NCBI GenBank assembly: GCA_036499395.1
Contig: DASYDW010000040.1
Location: 1 to 41,152, forward strand
Length of the DNA stretch: 41,152 bases
From: Pirellulales bacterium
GTDB taxonomy: Bacteria > Planctomycetota > Planctomycetia > Pirellulales > JACPPG01
Reading direction: 5' to 3'
Shown: piece by piece, positions 29,972 to 38,480 of the stretch
Layout: each line of letters starts with the position of its first letter
Position numbering within the stretch: the stretch's first letter is position 1
Notes under the pieces: generated by a model
What the model saw: the letters and a program-made list of their open reading frames with translations, nothing else
The model's database searches: none
What the model was told of the DNA's origin: nothing
Position numbers and translations under genes: made by a program

Positions 29972-31258
29972 ATGCCAATCCGTGAAATCCTACCCTTTAC
30001 GGACGACGGAGATGGTCTCGACTTTGGCGAGTTCTGGAATGATCCGGACTTGGTCGGCGCGGCGATTCGACGGCTGTTGGTCGCGCTTCAACCGTGCATT
30101 GGGTACTGCTTTCGCTTGCACGCGGTACATGACGGCATCTCTTGGTTCGAGCCATATGGCACAACCGGATTAGTCTCCGTTCCAACGATTACCCTGCCCG
30201 CTAAAGTCAAGTATTCACGGCTTCTTATTCAAGAGCCCAATCAGGAACGATGGCCCATCCTTGGGCAATGGACCGAAGGCATTTCAACAACACTTCATCC
30301 GAGCGCGATCAAAGATTCCTGTCATATTCAGATCCGGCTGAAATCTGGGAAAACCTATGTAGGCTACTTCAAGCTCGCCCTAAACAGGAAGTTGCCACCC
30401 GAGGACGACGAAGTCCGAGTAGCGTTTCGGGACGTCAAGCTGTGGCTCGACGCTACGATCGCTAGCCGGGAACGAGCAAACATTTGGAGTACGCCGTCTG
30501 CCGTTTCGGCCCTCGCAAGCACGCATGAAGACATCGAGCACGACATCAAAACTGGGCGTCCAAAGGCAGCTATTCAAAGGCTCGCCAGCCTGCTGACCTC
30601 GCACATTGGCAGCGCGATGAACAGGGCGATCCTTCTTTGGCCAACCGCCGACGATGCACTCAGCTGCATTTATGCTCATGGAGGTGACTGCAGCGACGAA
30701 TGGGCTGCGCGTATACAAGCCGGATTGGCGCATAACGTGCGGTCTTTTTCGGCGCTGCAAGGACAGGTTTCATTGGAAATGCCACCGATTAGTGATCCCC
30801 TGTATCGTGATCTCGCAGGCGGAAATCCGTTACGACTAAAGGACGTATCAACATCCAAGCATTTGATTGCTCAGATTTGGCGAAGGGGGGGATCATTAGA
30901 ATGGATACCCCACGAGAACGCTGTAGAAGACGAGCCTCCGGTCATCCGAGAACTTTCGGATGGCGGAATGCTCGTGAGCGCTAGCCCCATGTACAACATA
31001 GCCGCCAGATTCGACTTCAATGATTCTTGGTTGGCAGAGGTGCGTAATGAATGTGTCGACTCGTCGTTTTTCCTCAACAAAAACGGCACGGTATTCGCCC
31101 TGACTTGGTTTTGGGAGCGGACACCGCTAGGAATTTGGCTCTTTGATTTAGGTGCTTGGAGCAGGTTCGACTTACGTCATGATATTGTTCCAAGGCTGAA
31201 GGCAGCGAAAATCATTCTGGAACAATTTTCCCAGCACTTCGTGGGGTTAACCATCTAG
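29972..31258 (+). CDS. Uncharacterised 428-aa protein, possibly two GAF-like regions
   Basis: No family recognised with confidence. The order of predicted strands and helices suggests two similar alpha/beta halves: about 30-170 (AAIRRLLVALQPCIGYCFRL ... VRVAFRDVKLWLDATI) and about 215-420 (SAMNRAILLWPTADDALSCI, the Gly/Asp-rich HGGDCSDEW, LISA-type strand near SASPMYNIAARFDF). This is reminiscent of GAF sensor domains but the match is loose. No signal peptide, no membrane segment, no metal or nucleotide motif. It lies 107 bp upstream of the histone-fold-like gene, same strand, so the two probably form an operon. Confidence 0.65.
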   Translation: MPIREILPFTDDGDGLDFGEFWNDPDLVGAAIRRLLVALQPCIGYCFRLHAVHDGISWFEPYGTTGLVSVPTITLPAKVKYSRLLIQEPNQERWPILGQWTEGISTTLHPSAIKDSCHIQIRLKSGKTYVGYFKLALNRKLPPEDDEVRVAFRDVKLWLDATIASRERANIWSTPSAVSALASTHEDIEHDIKTGRPKAAIQRLASLLTSHIGSAMNRAILLWPTADDALSCIYAHGGDCSDEWAARIQAGLAHNVRSFSALQGQVSLEMPPISDPLYRDLAGGNPLRLKDVSTSKHLIAQIWRRGGSLEWIPHENAVEDEPPVIRELSDGGMLVSASPMYNIAARFDFNDSWLAEVRNECVDSSFFLNKNGTVFALTWFWERTPLGIWLFDLGAWSRFDLRHDIVPRLKAAKIILEQFSQHFVGLTI

Positions 31259-31365
31259 AAAAATGGCACAGTTGGTCAAGAAAAGTGAAAATCTGGACGA
31301 AGAAACCAGCACGGGTGGTCGTGCGCGCTGCGATGGCGAGCGCAGCTTTTCGAAGGAGAATTCGT

Positions 31366-31821
31366 GTGAGCGTATTCATCGATGCAGCCGCGGCGGAAGA
31401 TATCTCGCGCGAGGCGTACTTCTTGCTCGAGCAGCATCTGCAAGGACTTCGCTTAATGGTAATGCACGTCTCGGCAAATTTTGCCAGACATGAAAATCCC
31501 TATCAGGGCGTAACGCGCAACCACGTACATAAAGCGTTGGAAATCGTTGCGCAAAAAGGGCTAAATCTTCGGATTGATGACGACGAGCCAATCGGCGACT
31601 TTCCTCAAGACACGTACATCTACTTGGAAAAAAGGCTGCACAATCTTAGGCTTTTTGTGATTCGCTCTGCAGCGGCCATTGCCAAACCGGCTGGAGCTTC
31701 GACTACGGCAGAGCCTCGTCGAATTGCGGCCCAGCACATTGAATCCGCTTGGAACGAGCTGGCGGACGCATATTCGATTTTGCGATCGGTCCTGGTCGCA
31801 GACAGTGCGACTGCCGCCTGA
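31366..31821 (+). CDS. Tandem histone-fold-like protein (doublet)
   Basis: The 151-aa product contains two similar halves. Half 1 (about 8-63): long helix AYFLLEQHLQGLRLMVMHV ... ANFARHE, then VTRNHVHKALEIV. Half 2 (about 80-136): TYIYLEKRLHNLRLFVIRS ... AAIAK, then RIAAQHIESAWNEL. The two helices align with 8 of 19 identities. Long central helix, loop with a turn, then a short helix with the -HVxxAL- ending is the histone-fold pattern of archaeal histones and of the two-domain bacterial proteins of about 150 aa. The first helix of the fold seems shortened. The GTG start is preceded by AAGGAG seven bases before; a frame 81 bases longer lacks this. Its stop is one base from the convergent ATPase stop. 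Confidence 0.55.
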   Translation: MSVFIDAAAAEDISREAYFLLEQHLQGLRLMVMHVSANFARHENPYQGVTRNHVHKALEIVAQKGLNLRIDDDEPIGDFPQDTYIYLEKRLHNLRLFVIRSAAAIAKPAGASTTAEPRRIAAQHIESAWNELADAYSILRSVLVADSATAA

Positions 31822-31822
31822 C

Positions 31823-33067
31823 TCAGGATTGTGATCCCGGTGTGGACGGCAGTTTGTGAACTTGTAGGGCGGCGAACTGCGCCCATTCGAGTGTCCCAAG
31901 TCGCCGCTCGTCGAGGCCCGAGTCTCTGATCATTTGGTCGCCTTCAATTGTGATCGCCTTGTTCCAGCAGTTGGACAATCCCTGCGCCCCGTACTCGTCG
32001 GCCAAATGAAAGGCCAGGGGACTTTCCTTTAGCACCTCATCGTTCGCAAAAGGCAGGCTCGCCAGATCGTTCTTGTTGAGGACGAGCAGCGAGTCCGGGT
32101 CAGGAACCCGGATGGCATCCACTACTGTCGCGATGCTCCTAGCTTCGTAGCTGAAGTGAGCCCGCGCAATGAATGCTAACAAGCCGCGTGGCACAGAAAC
32201 GCATGATTTGAAGCGGTGTCGCAGCAAATGCATGGCTAAAGCAACTTTATCCGCTCTTGACTCAGTTGCTGTCAACGAGGGGACCTCGATCACGCCCCCA
32301 TTTATGCGAGAAAAAAGGTCGACGAGTTTGTCATCTTCGTTGCTGACATGCTTCCTGCCTCGCGTAGTAAACATCTCACGAGCATCCCCCAATCTTTTTG
32401 GGAGGCTATGCCGGCTGCCTGCCAAGAAGAATACGCTTCGCCCAAGTCGCAGGTCGCGATTGGCTACCCCAAGTTCGCCATCCCAAAGCAGTGGAAGCAG
32501 CAGCGGGTAATACCGCTCATCACAGTCAAATTCGTCCAAGAACACCAACGGCAGCTTGCCATCAATCACTACGTTTCGTGCAGCATCAAGTACTCGAAGG
32601 AAGTCCTCTTTCGATTGCATCGTGGCCATATTAAATGGCACTAACGTGATCGGCGAGTCGCCAAGCTTCTTCGCAACGGATTTGACGAGCTGACTTTTTC
32701 CTGATCCGGGATCGGCCAACACTAAGAAATTCAGCGGCCGCTTCAAGGTCCTATCTTTATGGTATTCTTCGATTCGTTGCACGACTTCACGGATGCGACG
32801 AATGTGTCCTTGGTTTAGAGTGGCATACCCAGGAAGCTGGCACAGGCTCGCATATGAGTATATCAGGACCGCCTCCGCGATCTCCTCGTCGGCCGTAACA
32901 CTTTCGATGCCACTCACGATTGTCTGACGCGCCTCCGAAAGAACACGTTCATTTCGAGCTCTTTCGTCGTCATCACCTATTGAGGACTTCGCGCCAAAAG
33001 TATTAATGAATTCATACGCCCGATCAAGCTCTGCCGAGTCAGAACGCGGTTTTTTCTTGCGTGCCAT
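31823..33067 (-). CDS. AAA+ family ATPase
   Basis: The 414-aa protein has an N-terminal helical part, then a P-loop ATPase: Walker A ADPGSGKS (118-125), Walker B LVFLDEFD (174-181) and a sensor-like strand FFLAGSRHS (213-221). The C-terminal region shows helical lid features. ATPase type: AAA+, close family unknown. I start it at MARKKKP; a longer frame of 32 codons upstream (with GDGFFLGLNRTLFRLLYKL) cannot be excluded. It converges on the histone-fold-like gene. Without a nuclease or protease fused, its partner is unknown; the neighbourhood suggests the two upstream-facing genes. Confidence 0.8.
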   Translation of the reverse strand: MARKKKPRSDSAELDRAYEFINTFGAKSSIGDDDERARNERVLSEARQTIVSGIESVTADEEIAEAVLIYSYASLCQLPGYATLNQGHIRRIREVVQRIEEYHKDRTLKRPLNFLVLADPGSGKSQLVKSVAKKLGDSPITLVPFNMATMQSKEDFLRVLDAARNVVIDGKLPLVFLDEFDCDERYYPLLLPLLWDGELGVANRDLRLGRSVFFLAGSRHSLPKRLGDAREMFTTRGRKHVSNEDDKLVDLFSRINGGVIEVPSLTATESRADKVALAMHLLRHRFKSCVSVPRGLLAFIARAHFSYEARSIATVVDAIRVPDPDSLLVLNKNDLASLPFANDEVLKESPLAFHLADEYGAQGLSNCWNKAITIEGDQMIRDSGLDERRLGTLEWAQFAALQVHKLPSTPGSQS

Positions 33068-33364
33068 TAGCTTATATAAGAGACGAAAGAGTGTGCGATT
33101 TAAGCCAAGAAAAAATCCGTCGCCGGAAGATGCCCGCGTTTCTATGTCCGCACAATGTATCAAGCTATCACGGCCAATGCGAGAGAGATCGTGGTTTCCC
33201 GACTGGCATGCAACTGTTATTACTACAGCGCTCGACGATATACGCGACGACGATTTAAAGGCGTAGCCTTTCGGCGATCGTAATACTCAAACATATCTCT
33301 GCAAGTACCGAGCCGGCCGTTGCTGCATCTATAGAGCGGCGAAAGGGTAGCACGACATAGGGCT
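33068..33364. other. Promoter side of the ATPase gene, no gene seen
   Basis: Spacer upstream of the ATPase gene. The only suggestion is CTCTTATATAAG (33071-33082 region, minus strand), an AT-rich block directly before the ATPase start which could hold a -10 box. No repeats were recognised. Confidence 0.35.
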
Positions 33365-33574
33365 GTGACCTTCGACCAGTGTCTCAGAGCGTGTTTGACG
33401 AAGCAACCCAAAGATACGTGGCCGATTATCATGTCGCCGAGCACAGTTTCGCAATTAGTAGCCTTCGCGAACCGCGACGAAGACTTTGTCTTTCAGCTTA
33501 CGCGCGCTCGCGCCGCTGTTAGGGCTTACGAAGGCCTGCCGATTTTTAACGGTATCTCCCCAGTCGTCTCGTGA
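33365..33574 (+). CDS. Possible small protein upstream of the HEPN gene (low confidence)
   Basis: A 69-aa frame starting at GTG, with an internal ATG (MSPSTVSQLVAFANRDEDF), and ending 51 bp before the HEPN-like gene on the same strand. It has normal-looking composition (VFQLTRARAAVRAYEGLPIF). No ribosome-binding site is obvious and no family is recognised. It could be a small partner such as an antitoxin-like protein, or a chance frame. Confidence 0.3.
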   Translation: MTFDQCLRACLTKQPKDTWPIIMSPSTVSQLVAFANRDEDFVFQLTRARAAVRAYEGLPIFNGISPVVS

Positions 33575-33625
33575 ATGGCGGAGACAGCCGAATTTCCGGC
33601 CAAGAAGTAGGTAAGGCCAGGAACG

Positions 33626-34714
33626 ATGACGACCGTAAATGATCTGAAACTCGAAGAACACGTATATCGCTATTTGTTCGCCTCTCCGGCCGAGTTTCGG
33701 GGAGAATGTTTCGGGCACGGCTTCTACTTGACAGTAGCGTTTCCGAGTTGGGGAAAAAGGAATGCCTCCAATCGAAACGGCGACGGCTCACGATTCGTCT
33801 TTTCCATTCGAACCGAGCCTCCGGCGAAGGACGGCATCGTCGTTGAAACCTATGTGTGGGCCGGAGAGGAAGTCAGTGCACTGCTCGGGGCGTTTTACGG
33901 CAAATTGATCTTTAACCTTGGCCAAATTCAAGCCGGCAGAATACAGACGGTCCCGACGACTCCTAGCAAGCGACTAGATGACACTGCGCGAGCGCCTTTC
34001 AATTCCGAGCCGCGCAAGCCGAATGGCCCACTAATCAACCTATTCGAAGCCCAGCTCCTGATCGAAAGGTATATTTCAGGGCAGGGCGAAGAAAGGCTTG
34101 CCCGGATACTGCAGGCTGCCAAGTTCTACCGAATTGCTCTTGAGAGCATTCAGACGCGTCCCGAGATTGCGCTCGCGATGTTCTGCGCGACGCTTGAGAC
34201 GCTCTTGCCCCTGAGGGTCTATTCGGAAGACGAACTCTATGATAAGTCCCTTGCGGCGATACTTAAAAGAATTGCCGAAGGCTATCCAGGCGGCGAGCGA
34301 ATTGTGCGAGGTCTGAAATCCCGACTTTACCAAATCAAACGAAAAGTAGTCGCATTGGTCAACCAGTACCTACCAGACAGCTATTTCGATCAAAGAGAAA
34401 CATCGTTGTCGTGGGCCGTAGTCAAGTCACGCGCGGAGCTTCTTTCGAGAATCAAGAATACTTACGACTTGCGAAGCAGGATTCTGCATACTGGAGATCG
34501 CAACGGACTCTGGTATTTGGAGAATGATCGACAGGGCGCCGAGATAGGCGCCGGTTCACCGGTGCTGGAGAACAAGAAGCTAGAGAAGGTATTGGCCGGC
34601 GCCATGACTCTCACCGGGGTCGAGCGAGTTACCTCAACGGTCCTGCGAGCCGTGATCACCGAGTGGCTTGGGTCTCCACCTGAAAGGCCTCTGGCGGTCA
34701 GCTTCGCTGACTAA
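33626..34714 (+). CDS. Apea/HEPN-like protein with RxxxxH motif
   Basis: The 362-aa protein has an unrecognised N-terminal beta-rich part (about 1-130) and a helical C-terminal part that resembles the Apea-type HEPN domain: a helix ALAMFCATLETLLPL (183-197), a charged helical middle, and NTYDLRSRILHTGD (278-291), with Arg283 and His288 as the RxxxxH pair. In HEPN ribonucleases the R...H motif forms the active site. The ATG follows AGGAACG. It points away from the ATPase gene. HEPN proteins are common in defence and toxin-antitoxin systems, but no antitoxin is identified. Confidence 0.7.
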   Translation: MTTVNDLKLEEHVYRYLFASPAEFRGECFGHGFYLTVAFPSWGKRNASNRNGDGSRFVFSIRTEPPAKDGIVVETYVWAGEEVSALLGAFYGKLIFNLGQIQAGRIQTVPTTPSKRLDDTARAPFNSEPRKPNGPLINLFEAQLLIERYISGQGEERLARILQAAKFYRIALESIQTRPEIALAMFCATLETLLPLRVYSEDELYDKSLAAILKRIAEGYPGGERIVRGLKSRLYQIKRKVVALVNQYLPDSYFDQRETSLSWAVVKSRAELLSRIKNTYDLRSRILHTGDRNGLWYLENDRQGAEIGAGSPVLENKKLEKVLAGAMTLTGVERVTSTVLRAVITEWLGSPPERPLAVSFAD

Positions 34715-34795
34715 AGAGGTTTTCTTGGCACATGCGCGGTAGGAGAGCGCGCTGGCAAGCCGTTGACGCGGCAAGTCCGATACTGACGCACATCA

Positions 34796-35206
34796 TCAAC
34801 TCTCGATCTCGATTGTTTCGATTACGACCATCTCCTTGGATGACAGTAGTGCAGCTGCCTCGTCGGCTTCCTGGACCCACGGAACACGGTGCCGGATGAT
34901 GCATTCAAAGAGCCGCACGCCGGGCCGAATTTCCGTGTTTAGGTTCCGGCCTTCGATGGTCACCTTCGTTTTGCCAAAATACAAGGTAATGCCATTTGAA
35001 GGATCGAACTGCACGTCGTGCAGCCAAGCGTAGCCCAGTGCGCGCCGCCGTCCGTCTTTATGCCGCAATTCCAACATGAGTGCTCGGTCGTGAATGCCTC
35101 GTAGCGCAGCAAACGCGCCCAGGTCGTCAAGACTGTCCACTGGCTCTTCGCCAGTGGACTCATCCGGTTTGGCTGGAGCATATTTTTGCAGCAGGTTACC
35201 GCTCAC
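34796..35206 (-). CDS. Relaxase-associated protein of unknown function
   Basis: The 136-aa soluble protein reads as a beta-rich domain (LGYAWLHDVQFDPSNGITLY) with an acidic C-terminus. Its GTG start lies within the last codons of the relaxase gene (11-bp overlap) and is preceded by CAGGAG, so it is translationally coupled to the relaxase. Family not recognised; small partners of MobF relaxases in mobilizable plasmids have this position. I infer a role in DNA processing or regulation of transfer. Confidence 0.7.
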   Translation of the reverse strand: MSGNLLQKYAPAKPDESTGEEPVDSLDDLGAFAALRGIHDRALMLELRHKDGRRRALGYAWLHDVQFDPSNGITLYFGKTKVTIEGRNLNTEIRPGVRLFECIIRHRVPWVQEADEAAALLSSKEMVVIETIEIES

Positions 35207-37832
35207 GGATCAACTCCTGACGCTCTCGTTCCGGGGCTTGCCTGTCGATCGCGCGCTCCTCGTGTTCTCGAAGCTCCGCCATCTGCCGCTGCGGAATGCC
35301 CTTGATTAGTTCGGTCGCCGTGAGACGCTCATCCGAGCGATTCACGGCGTCGAGCAACTCGTCCTTGTCCTCGGTATAGATCGTGACGCGTTCCCGTGCC
35401 CGCGACGAAGAAACATAGAATTGTTCCCGGGAGGATGCCGCGAATGACAGCCGTCCCTGCGCAACAAAAACGCGATCAACGGTTTTGCCTTGGCTGGCAT
35501 GAGAGGTGACAACATAGCCATGAGCCAAGTGGCCGAAATCCTTGGCGACAACCCAGCCGTTATTCAGCACGATATTGCCGTCGGCGGCGAAGCCTTTGAC
35601 ATTATATAAGGCGCCGTTGGTCAGCCTATGCCTGCCGTCAGCGGTCGTCCCGTTTTGGGTAATCCGCACCAGATCGCCTGCAGCCAAGGCGATCGATTCA
35701 CGATGGAATAGTTGGAATCGAGCAGCTTGATCGAGAGGCAGCGTCTTATCTGGAGCAACATGAATTCGATCGCCACGACTATGGCCTTTGGCGTTTTGGT
35801 GGAAGATCAGTACACCTCCGTCTGAATAGGCGAGTCGGTCGCCGCGCTCGGCTTGGGTGAGATGAGCATTGGCAAGCTTGATGAAGATTCTTTCTTCCCC
35901 ACCGAGTTTGCCGGACTCGCGTAGCCTGCGACGTACTTCCACCGTCACTCGTTCTCCCTCCACGTGGGTCGGGCAGACAACCAGGGCGGTTTTGCCTTCG
36001 GTTGTCGATGCGGCGTAATCACTTGCCAGTTGCTTGTAGCGTTCGGCATAAGGCAATTCCTTGATCCAGCCCAATTTGTCGAGCTTGTGGTAGCCATCGG
36101 CGATGCGATGCTCGCTCAACGCCTTGACGGCCTCCTTGTACATTCCGGCCTGGCGCTGAATCTCCTTGACTTCCGCCGGCTTCAGTCCGGCCTCGGTCTC
36201 AAGCATCCGCAGCGCGTCGCCGCGGCCGATCGATCTGTGCTGATAATGATCGCCGGAAAGTAGCACGCGGGCATTGAAACGCTCGGCCAACGCGAAGACG
36301 CTGGCCGTCGTCTCCGCGCTCATGAGCCCGGCCTCGTCGATCCAGATCAGCTGTCCTGCGACTTGTTGCTGCAGTTTCTCATTGAGCAGCAAAGTCGCCA
36401 CAGTATCGGCCTCGCTGAAACCTGCCTCACGCAAGACGACGCGGCTGGCATCCGCCGAAGGGGCAAAGGCAAAGACCTTCGTGCCGCGCTCCTCAATGGC
36501 CTCGACTGCCTCTTGCATGAGTGTCGTTTTGCCGACGCCAGCGGCGCCGCGGACGATCATGACCCGGTCGCGCGATTCCAGGATGTGACGCACGGCATGT
36601 TTTTGGGCGTCGTTGAGCCAGTCGCGATGAAAATCGTCGAATCGCTTTGCAATCGGCGCGCACGTCCCTCGCCCGTCCCGCGCAAAAGCGATCACACGAC
36701 ATTCCTCATCGAGCACCTTACGGGTTGTGACCATCCTCCGGCCGTTCCGTTCCCCGACAATGAGCCGACTGACATCGGCCTGGCGATGAACCTGGTCGAC
36801 CGTTGCCTCGCCGACGGACTGCTTGAGAGCCACAGCAAGCAGTTGGCGTTCGGGGACAACGCTTTTACGCTCGAAGACATGGCCGATAGAGTATTCAATT
36901 GCCCGGCGGGCGGCCGCTTCATTGGACGGCGCTCTATCTCCGCCGAGTTTTTCGGCCAAGGCCGCGAGCGAGGCACGTTCTTCCGGCACCATCCGCTCGT
37001 GCCAGATCGATTGCAATTCTTCGAACTTCAGATCCTTCTGCTTGTGCTCGCGGCTTTTGGCTCCCAACTCGGCCTTTTGATCTCTGTCGGTGATGCCCAT
37101 TTCCTCCGCCAGCTTCTCGATTTGCTGCGTACGGCGTGAGAACTTCTCGATGAGATGCCGATCAATGCCGGACAGTTCCCAGCCGGTCGCTGTTCGTTCC
37201 ACTGGCAGTCCCAGCTCGACCAGGCTACGGGCGAAACGCGAATGAAACCCGGCTTCGAAATACGGAGCATCTCGCTTAATTTCGCGGAACTGCCCGGCCT
37301 TCCATCGCTGCTCTTGTTCGTCGAACGTCGTGTTGAATACGTAGCAATGGGCATGTAATTGCGGATCGGGTACCCCGCCCACAGGGCGCGAAGTGAGGTG
37401 GATATACTCCCCCCACGTCATGTTGTGTGTAAAGCGGTTCTCGTTCTTGCCGTGCCTGCGAACGCGGGTAGCCATCTCACGTTGCATATCGCACATGGTG
37501 CCATCAACGGCATAGCGGAAGGCGTCGATGATCCGCTCGTCCTTCGTAGCCGCGTAGAGGAGCGAGACGCTTTTCGGTACGTGGAAGCTGAAATCGTAAC
37601 CGATCGTGCGGTCATCGCGCCGACGAACGGTTAGCTGCTCGCCGGTCCCGGGATGGCGATTGTCACAGAGCGCGTCCCAGTGGTGTCGATCGATCGTTCC
37701 TTCCAATCCCAACAAACGAGCGCCCTCGCCCCGCCACCGGCCGATGGTCTCTCGTCCCTCGGAGTAGTAATCGGCGGCCGAGAAATAGCTCTTCGCGTGG
37801 TTGATGCTTCTGCCTTGCATGATGCGCAACAT
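35196..37832 (-). CDS. MobF-type relaxase-helicase (TrwC/TraI-like)
   Basis: Nicks oriT and unwinds DNA for conjugative transfer. The 878-aa protein has an N-terminal relaxase domain with Tyr candidates Tyr16, Tyr22 and Tyr23 (SYFSAADYYSEG) and the three-histidine metal site His145 (YIHLTSR), His160 and His162 (DPQLHAHCYVF); then a RecD-like helicase with Walker A GAAGVGKTT (429-437), DEAGLMS (499-505), and a late motif RARERVTIY. Size is somewhat below TrwC of R388 (about 966 aa). The start MLRIMQGRS fits the usual MobF N-terminus. It overlaps the gene behind it and is transcribed away from a repeat-rich spacer that probably contains oriT. Confidence 0.95.
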   Translation of the reverse strand: MLRIMQGRSINHAKSYFSAADYYSEGRETIGRWRGEGARLLGLEGTIDRHHWDALCDNRHPGTGEQLTVRRRDDRTIGYDFSFHVPKSVSLLYAATKDERIIDAFRYAVDGTMCDMQREMATRVRRHGKNENRFTHNMTWGEYIHLTSRPVGGVPDPQLHAHCYVFNTTFDEQEQRWKAGQFREIKRDAPYFEAGFHSRFARSLVELGLPVERTATGWELSGIDRHLIEKFSRRTQQIEKLAEEMGITDRDQKAELGAKSREHKQKDLKFEELQSIWHERMVPEERASLAALAEKLGGDRAPSNEAAARRAIEYSIGHVFERKSVVPERQLLAVALKQSVGEATVDQVHRQADVSRLIVGERNGRRMVTTRKVLDEECRVIAFARDGRGTCAPIAKRFDDFHRDWLNDAQKHAVRHILESRDRVMIVRGAAGVGKTTLMQEAVEAIEERGTKVFAFAPSADASRVVLREAGFSEADTVATLLLNEKLQQQVAGQLIWIDEAGLMSAETTASVFALAERFNARVLLSGDHYQHRSIGRGDALRMLETEAGLKPAEVKEIQRQAGMYKEAVKALSEHRIADGYHKLDKLGWIKELPYAERYKQLASDYAASTTEGKTALVVCPTHVEGERVTVEVRRRLRESGKLGGEERIFIKLANAHLTQAERGDRLAYSDGGVLIFHQNAKGHSRGDRIHVAPDKTLPLDQAARFQLFHRESIALAAGDLVRITQNGTTADGRHRLTNGALYNVKGFAADGNIVLNNGWVVAKDFGHLAHGYVVTSHASQGKTVDRVFVAQGRLSFAASSREQFYVSSSRARERVTIYTEDKDELLDAVNRSDERLTATELIKGIPQRQMAELREHEERAIDRQAPERERQELIRER

Positions 37833-38197
37833 ACCGAACTATACGAACCAGACCGCCTTACGTTCGTCAATTCTCGCACTGTCGCCGATTGTCTCTGAAT
37901 GGCACAGCCTGACTCGTTTTTCTGGTTACCGTGTCGGAGTTGCCACACTCCTTCGCGCGAAGTTGTGAACCGTTCACGCACACGGCCTTCTTGCTGGGCA
38001 CTTACGCAGCGTCGCCGGTGCGGCAAGCAGAAAATCGTGCCCCTCCCGATCTTCCTGCGCTTCGTTCCGTGCAGACCGGGGCCCTCCCGATTTTCAGCTG
38101 GCCGCAGCGCCAAGAGGCTCCGGCTGGCCCGCTGCGTTTGAGGTGCCGCAAGGCCGCGATAGGCGTGGCCGGTAACTCAACGCGAAGGAGACAAACA
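37833..38197. other. Candidate origin of transfer (oriT) region
   Basis: A 365-bp intergenic region between the divergent relaxase gene and the plus-strand operon. It contains GATTGTCTCTG (37887-37897), similar to the TATTGTCTATAG nic sequence of R388-type MobF systems, palindromes CTTCGCGCGAAG (37951-37962) and GTGAACCGTTCAC (37965-37977), and direct repeats CCCTCCCGAT(C/T)TTC near 38041 and 38084. Short CGCAGCG/CGCTGCG arms follow at about 38104-38137. The nic match is partial, so the position is a hypothesis. Confidence 0.5.
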
Positions 38198-38413
38198 ATG
38201 TCCGACACCAACACCAACCAGAAAAGCGGCAAGGCCCCGAGCCACATCGCTTACCACGTGCGCGAAGTCGAAGGACGCGAGAAGGCGTTCTGGACTCGTA
38301 TCGGTAGTGCCTGGGCTCATGCCGACGGCAAGGGCTTTAACGTGCAACTCGAAGGACTGATTCCTCTCGACGGCCGCCTCACTCTGCGAGTGGCCTCGGA
38401 AAAGAAAGACTAA
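38198..38413 (+). CDS. Small plasmid/transfer-associated protein
   Basis: A 71-aa soluble protein with VREVEGREKAFWTRIGSAWA and HADGKGFNVQLEGLIPLDGR in tandem, a pattern I know from small proteins of proteobacterial plasmids and mobilizable elements (exact domain name not certain). The start follows GAAGGAGAC. It is the first gene of the plus-strand group downstream of the oriT candidate and is followed by a strong terminator, so much of its transcript should stop there. Confidence 0.75.
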   Translation: MSDTNTNQKSGKAPSHIAYHVREVEGREKAFWTRIGSAWAHADGKGFNVQLEGLIPLDGRLTLRVASEKKD

Positions 38414-38421
38414 TCCATCGG

Positions 38422-38454
38422 CCGGGGCGGGCATGGACGCCCGCTCCGGTTTTT
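38422..38454 (+). terminator. Rho-independent terminator between operon genes
   Basis: CCGGGGCGGGC, 6-nt loop, GCCCGCTCCGG, then TTTTT: an 11-bp stem with one wobble pair and a T-run right after the 71-aa gene. The next gene starts 26 bp beyond, so it may limit expression of the downstream genes. Confidence 0.85.
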
Positions 38455-38480
38455 AACCTTACAAGGAAAGGATTCTGACT

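Noticed and set aside
36363..37139. 258-aa plus-strand frame
   Set aside because: Antisense to the relaxase gene, with no ribosome-binding site.
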